Positions 61,375-64,000 of a stretch of 64,000 nucleotides of DNA are shown here, piece after piece. How positions within the stretch are numbered: position 1 is the first letter of the stretch; each line of letters starts with the position of its first letter. Source of the DNA: Sipunculus nudus (Eukaryota; Annelida; Sipuncula; Golfingiida; Sipunculidae); assembly GCA_026874595.1 (NCBI GenBank), contig CM049310.1:34659558-34723557 (forward strand), in the 5' to 3' direction. The notes under the pieces are model-generated. The model was not told the DNA's origin. It made no database searches and saw only the letters and a program-made list of their open reading frames with translations. Made by a program: the position numbers and the translations under genes.

Positions 61375-61680
61375 AAGGGGCGGGGGGGGGGGGGGGGGGG
61401 GGGGGGGTCCGCGCAGGGCCCTAGTATGTGTGTGTGTTTGTGTGTAATTTCACAACATGAAATTTTCAGGGCAGTTCGGGAATTGGCCAATGAATAATCG
61501 ATTGGATTTTTGGTGAGGATCCGGAATATAATACGGATTTAGGAACGTCATCAAGGAATATTCAAATTGTACAGTCACTTACGCACGAATGAACTTTGGA
61601 ATATGGGAGTATCCGACATTAGAGAACCCCCCCCCCCCCCCACCGGGGGGTCTTGCATTCCTTAAAATGGAGATATCTTT
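61375..61680. repeat. Dispersed repeat with poly-G and poly-C tracts, copy 2
   Basis: Partner of 27090-27385, same orientation. It includes a run of more than 20 G (61383-61407), GT-rich sequence, and a 14-C tract (61627-61641) followed by CTTGCATTCCTTAAAATGGA. Confidence 0.65.
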
Positions 61681-62718
61681 TCTTGGTGGGCGTTGGGGGT
61701 GGAGTTGGGGGTCAGATGGTCACCATTTTCGAGTTTTGGGTCAAAGTTGTAAGTTTATGGGTTATTTAGATAATGTTTACCCCTTCATATTTGTTATGGA
61801 ACCTAATATAAACAGATAACGTATGCGTGATGAAGACAATATCTGTAACGGAGATAACGATAAGTTCTTTAAATGTATACTCTCGGAGAATGACAGTCCA
61901 GTATAAAGCTCTTGTAACAATCAAGAAAGTAAACTGAAGTCCAAATGCATAAAATCCAGGAGAAAGTCTGACCAAAATCTATAATTGCCGCACTCGTCGG
62001 ATAAGGTCCCAGAAACTGACACACGCTTTTGCGTCCGCTGGAAATCTTCTCTGCTGCCCTCTCTGCTCTAAAACACAGCCCCTTTATATACTGTTCACCC
62101 AAAGCCGAGAAGCTTCTATCTCTTGAACATTCGAAGAATAATACATTATACACGGTAAGCCGCGTCACAGGAATCATCTAGAAAAAACATATCTGTGTGT
62201 GTCTCTACACACCAGGTTTCACACGTGATCTCCGCCAGGCGAGAAAGCCCCTAGCTAACATGACAACGAGAGTTCAACAAGTACGGATTATACATAGAAT
62301 GTAACAAACGGCCCGGCGAGGGTGTCACAACATGAGTTACGCCGTGTCACACAATAAAAAGAGCAAATATATGTAATGCCTCGACGGTCACCACATCGCC
62401 ATATATGACCCATTCTCACAAAAACCGCTGCGGTTATCATCACATAATTTGAAGGACATGAACAGGTTTTTAGTGGTACCACTTATATTGACTTGTTAAC
62501 TTGTAGAGGCAAACTTATCTATCACGCTTGATCAGCTGTTCATGTAAATGTTGTAAATATACGTTAAATTAGGCTATACTATTGGCTTCCTCTGGAGCTA
62601 ATTGAACTAGATCATTTTAATGTTTATCTCTGTAGTATCGTGCATGGAACCATTAAAGAGTTTTTTTTGAAAATTTCATCATAATTATTTATCTGTTGTA
62701 GCTTGGTAAACTGGCATC

Positions 62719-62782
62719 ATGGGGCCCGCAGCCTTGATACTGACGGTGGCACTCTACACTCTGCCTGCCGCAACAGCAAATG
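62719..62782 (+). CDS. Gene C exon 1: signal peptide
   Basis: 64 nt, phase 1, with a short hydrophobic core (AALILTVALYTLPAATA) and a consensus G|GTGAGT donor. Only this reading joins to the exon 2 frame, giving ATANELSETYDFY across the junction. Confidence 0.88.
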
Positions 62783-64000
62783 GTGAGTCGTCTTATTAGG
62801 AGTATACATAACAGGTGAAGAGTGAAAACCAGCTTAATATTGAAAATGTCTATCTTGTTACAGAGTTGTCGGAGACGTATGATTTCTACACATTGAAGGA
62901 TGAAGTAGCGGGAACTTACCCACTGGCCACTAACTGTTCATTAGACATCCAGCCAACAGATGCCTGTGTGTTCACAGTCCGAGGGATCCCACCGAACTGC
63001 ATGTCTTCAGATCTGTTAGTCAAAAAGATATTTAGCGCCAGTCCAGATTTCATTGCAGAGCTTTTGTCTTCTGTCCCGGTCTCTGCCTATATACAGGAGA
63101 TTGTGGTTGATGTGTGCGCCGAACTGTTTTCACTTCGGCTTGCAGTTCGAAATAGAGTCAGTGCCGCACCCAGTGTCATGTCACAAAGCACCATAATTAA
63201 TATTACCATTTCTGTACCCAAACTCAAAGCTGTGGTTGATATAAAAGGTGATTTGGTTCTAGGGAAAATTCTTTTCGAGGCAAAGCTCGAACCAACAACC
63301 GGGGGAATCGTTATTACTGCAGACCCAAACAAGCTGTTCAAAGGTTTCACCGTCGGCGGCCTGATAGGTAAACTGGCCAAATCCATCGCACCCAGTGCTG
63401 ACATATCCAAAGTCATGGACGAGTTTGATCTGAATGAACTCATCATAAAGGACATCATGTTAAAGGGCTCTCGCCATGATCGAGGATTCGGTGTTCGGTT
63501 TTCTTTTACTGGATCTAGTTCTAAAATTGTTGATCAAAAGGTTGTTTTTACTATCTTGAGACTCCGGGACCAAGGAAACTGGAAAACTGGCGTCGTCATT
63601 GGCGGCGTGTTTAAAAACATATATATCGCGGGCATGTTTAAATCCTTGACCAGTTATGACATATCATCTGTACCACATATCGGGACAGCTAGCAGTAATA
63701 CAATAAAGTTATTGGTTTCAACAGTTTCACTTGGGAAACCACTTATTCCTTACAGTGATCCAGATATCCAAGCTCTTGCTCCGATCAACAAAGGGTTGCA
63801 TATGTTGATGTTGTTAAAGTTTAGCCAAAACGACAGTCCCGTTAAAGTACGTTTAGTTGTATCAAATGAGCTGATAGAATTTTCAATACTGGACAAAGCA
63901 GGTATAAGTGTAAGCAAGCTGGTTGAAAAGTTCGCCAGCGATTTTAAATTTATCAAACTTCCACCGAGATTTTCTCTGCAAGAAATTTTTAATATCGGTG
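62719..64000 (+). CDS. Gene C: intact paralogue of gene A, 5' part only
   Basis: Exon 1 is 62719-62782: ATG, then MGPAALILTVALYTLPAATA as signal peptide, phase 1, donor GTGAGT. Exon 2 begins at 62864 after TCTTGTTACAG and stays open to the window end, giving about 400 residues so far. It shares with gene A the spacing C-x9-C-x10-C-x38-C (Cys46, 56, 67, 106), the RGFGVRFSFTG and GKPLIPYSDPD motifs, VSNELIEF, and LPPRFSLQEI. The 81-nt intron sits at the same place and phase as intron 1 of A and B. It has no stops, and its orientation is opposite to A and B. The rest of the gene, including any coiled coil and tail, lies outside. A GTTGTAG just before the leader (62700-62701) may be the acceptor of a 5'UTR intron. 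Confidence 0.9.
62864..64000 (+). CDS. Gene C exon 2 (partial): cysteine block and beta-rich region
   Basis: 1137 nt open to the edge, phase 1 at the acceptor. Residues 22 to about 400 align along their length with residues 23 to about 400 of gene A, with scattered conservative substitutions. The antisense ORFs at 63087-63458 and 63750-63956 are shadows of this exon. Confidence 0.92.

Larger units (their letters stand above)
58226..62718. other. Intergenic upstream of gene C
   Basis: Contains the 59-kb and 61-kb dispersed repeats. ATGTCGG|GTAAGT at 58694-58707 is a consensus donor after GC-richer sequence and could end a 5' leader exon of gene C, given the acceptor at 62700-62701; this is a guess. 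No other coding signal. Confidence 0.4.

Noticed and set aside
63087-63956. Antisense ORFs at 63087-63458 and 63750-63956
   Set aside because: Shadows of gene C exon 2, which is clearly the coding strand by homology to gene A.

Overview
This is animal nuclear DNA, most likely from a bivalve or another marine mollusc. It is AT-rich and intron-bearing, and it carries many AT, ATT, CT and GT microsatellites, poly-C/poly-G tracts, and dispersed repeats rich in AGGTCA / GGTCAAGGTCA words of the kind common in molluscan genomes. The organism call is inference. The window shows no bacterial-type gene order, rRNA, tRNA or CRISPR.

The main content is a small family of very large secreted proteins, present three times. 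Gene A (minus strand, 21451 to 12299) can be read in full: ten coding exons, every junction GT-AG with matching phase, giving 1567 residues. It has a signal peptide, a roughly 980-residue beta-type region with four N-terminal cysteines, a coiled coil, two furin-type basic sites and a helical, cysteine-bearing tail. Copy B (minus strand, 5050 down to the left edge) keeps the signal-peptide exon and part of the giant exon but carries frameshifts, stops and a loss of about 185 codons, so it looks like a pseudogene. Copy C (plus strand, from 62719 through the right edge) is an intact first exon and the open start of the giant exon. All three share the spacing C-x9-C-x10-C-x38-C after the signal peptide. 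I do not recognise the family by name.

Other coding evidence is fragmentary but phase-consistent. Gene F (minus) has exons at 29741-29543 and 24532-24470, the second encoding a membrane segment. Gene D (minus) has exons at 53868-53802 and 52504-52416, with an NRF1-like site just upstream. Gene E (minus) has exons at about 43051-42936, 42546-42439 and perhaps 42274-42164. D and E could be parts of one gene. A 43-codon ORF at 23853-23984 and a possible terminal exon at 47981-47872 are weaker.

The rest is repeats: a 56-bp minisatellite of about 38 copies with higher-order structure (24.83-26.96 kb), a 27-bp minisatellite of about 43 copies open in several frames on both strands (54.98-56.16 kb), a hairpin tandem repeat (35.2-37.0 kb) split by a hAT-like element with 16-bp terminal inverted repeats, MITE-like elements at 1.67-2.36 and 16.57-16.73 kb, tandem AGGTCA-rich repeats (38.7-39.3 kb), and several dispersed repeat pairs (2.9/22.6, 27.1/61.4, 27.5/41.0 inverted, 34.1/50.7, 38.1/54.1 and 49.6/57.1 kb).
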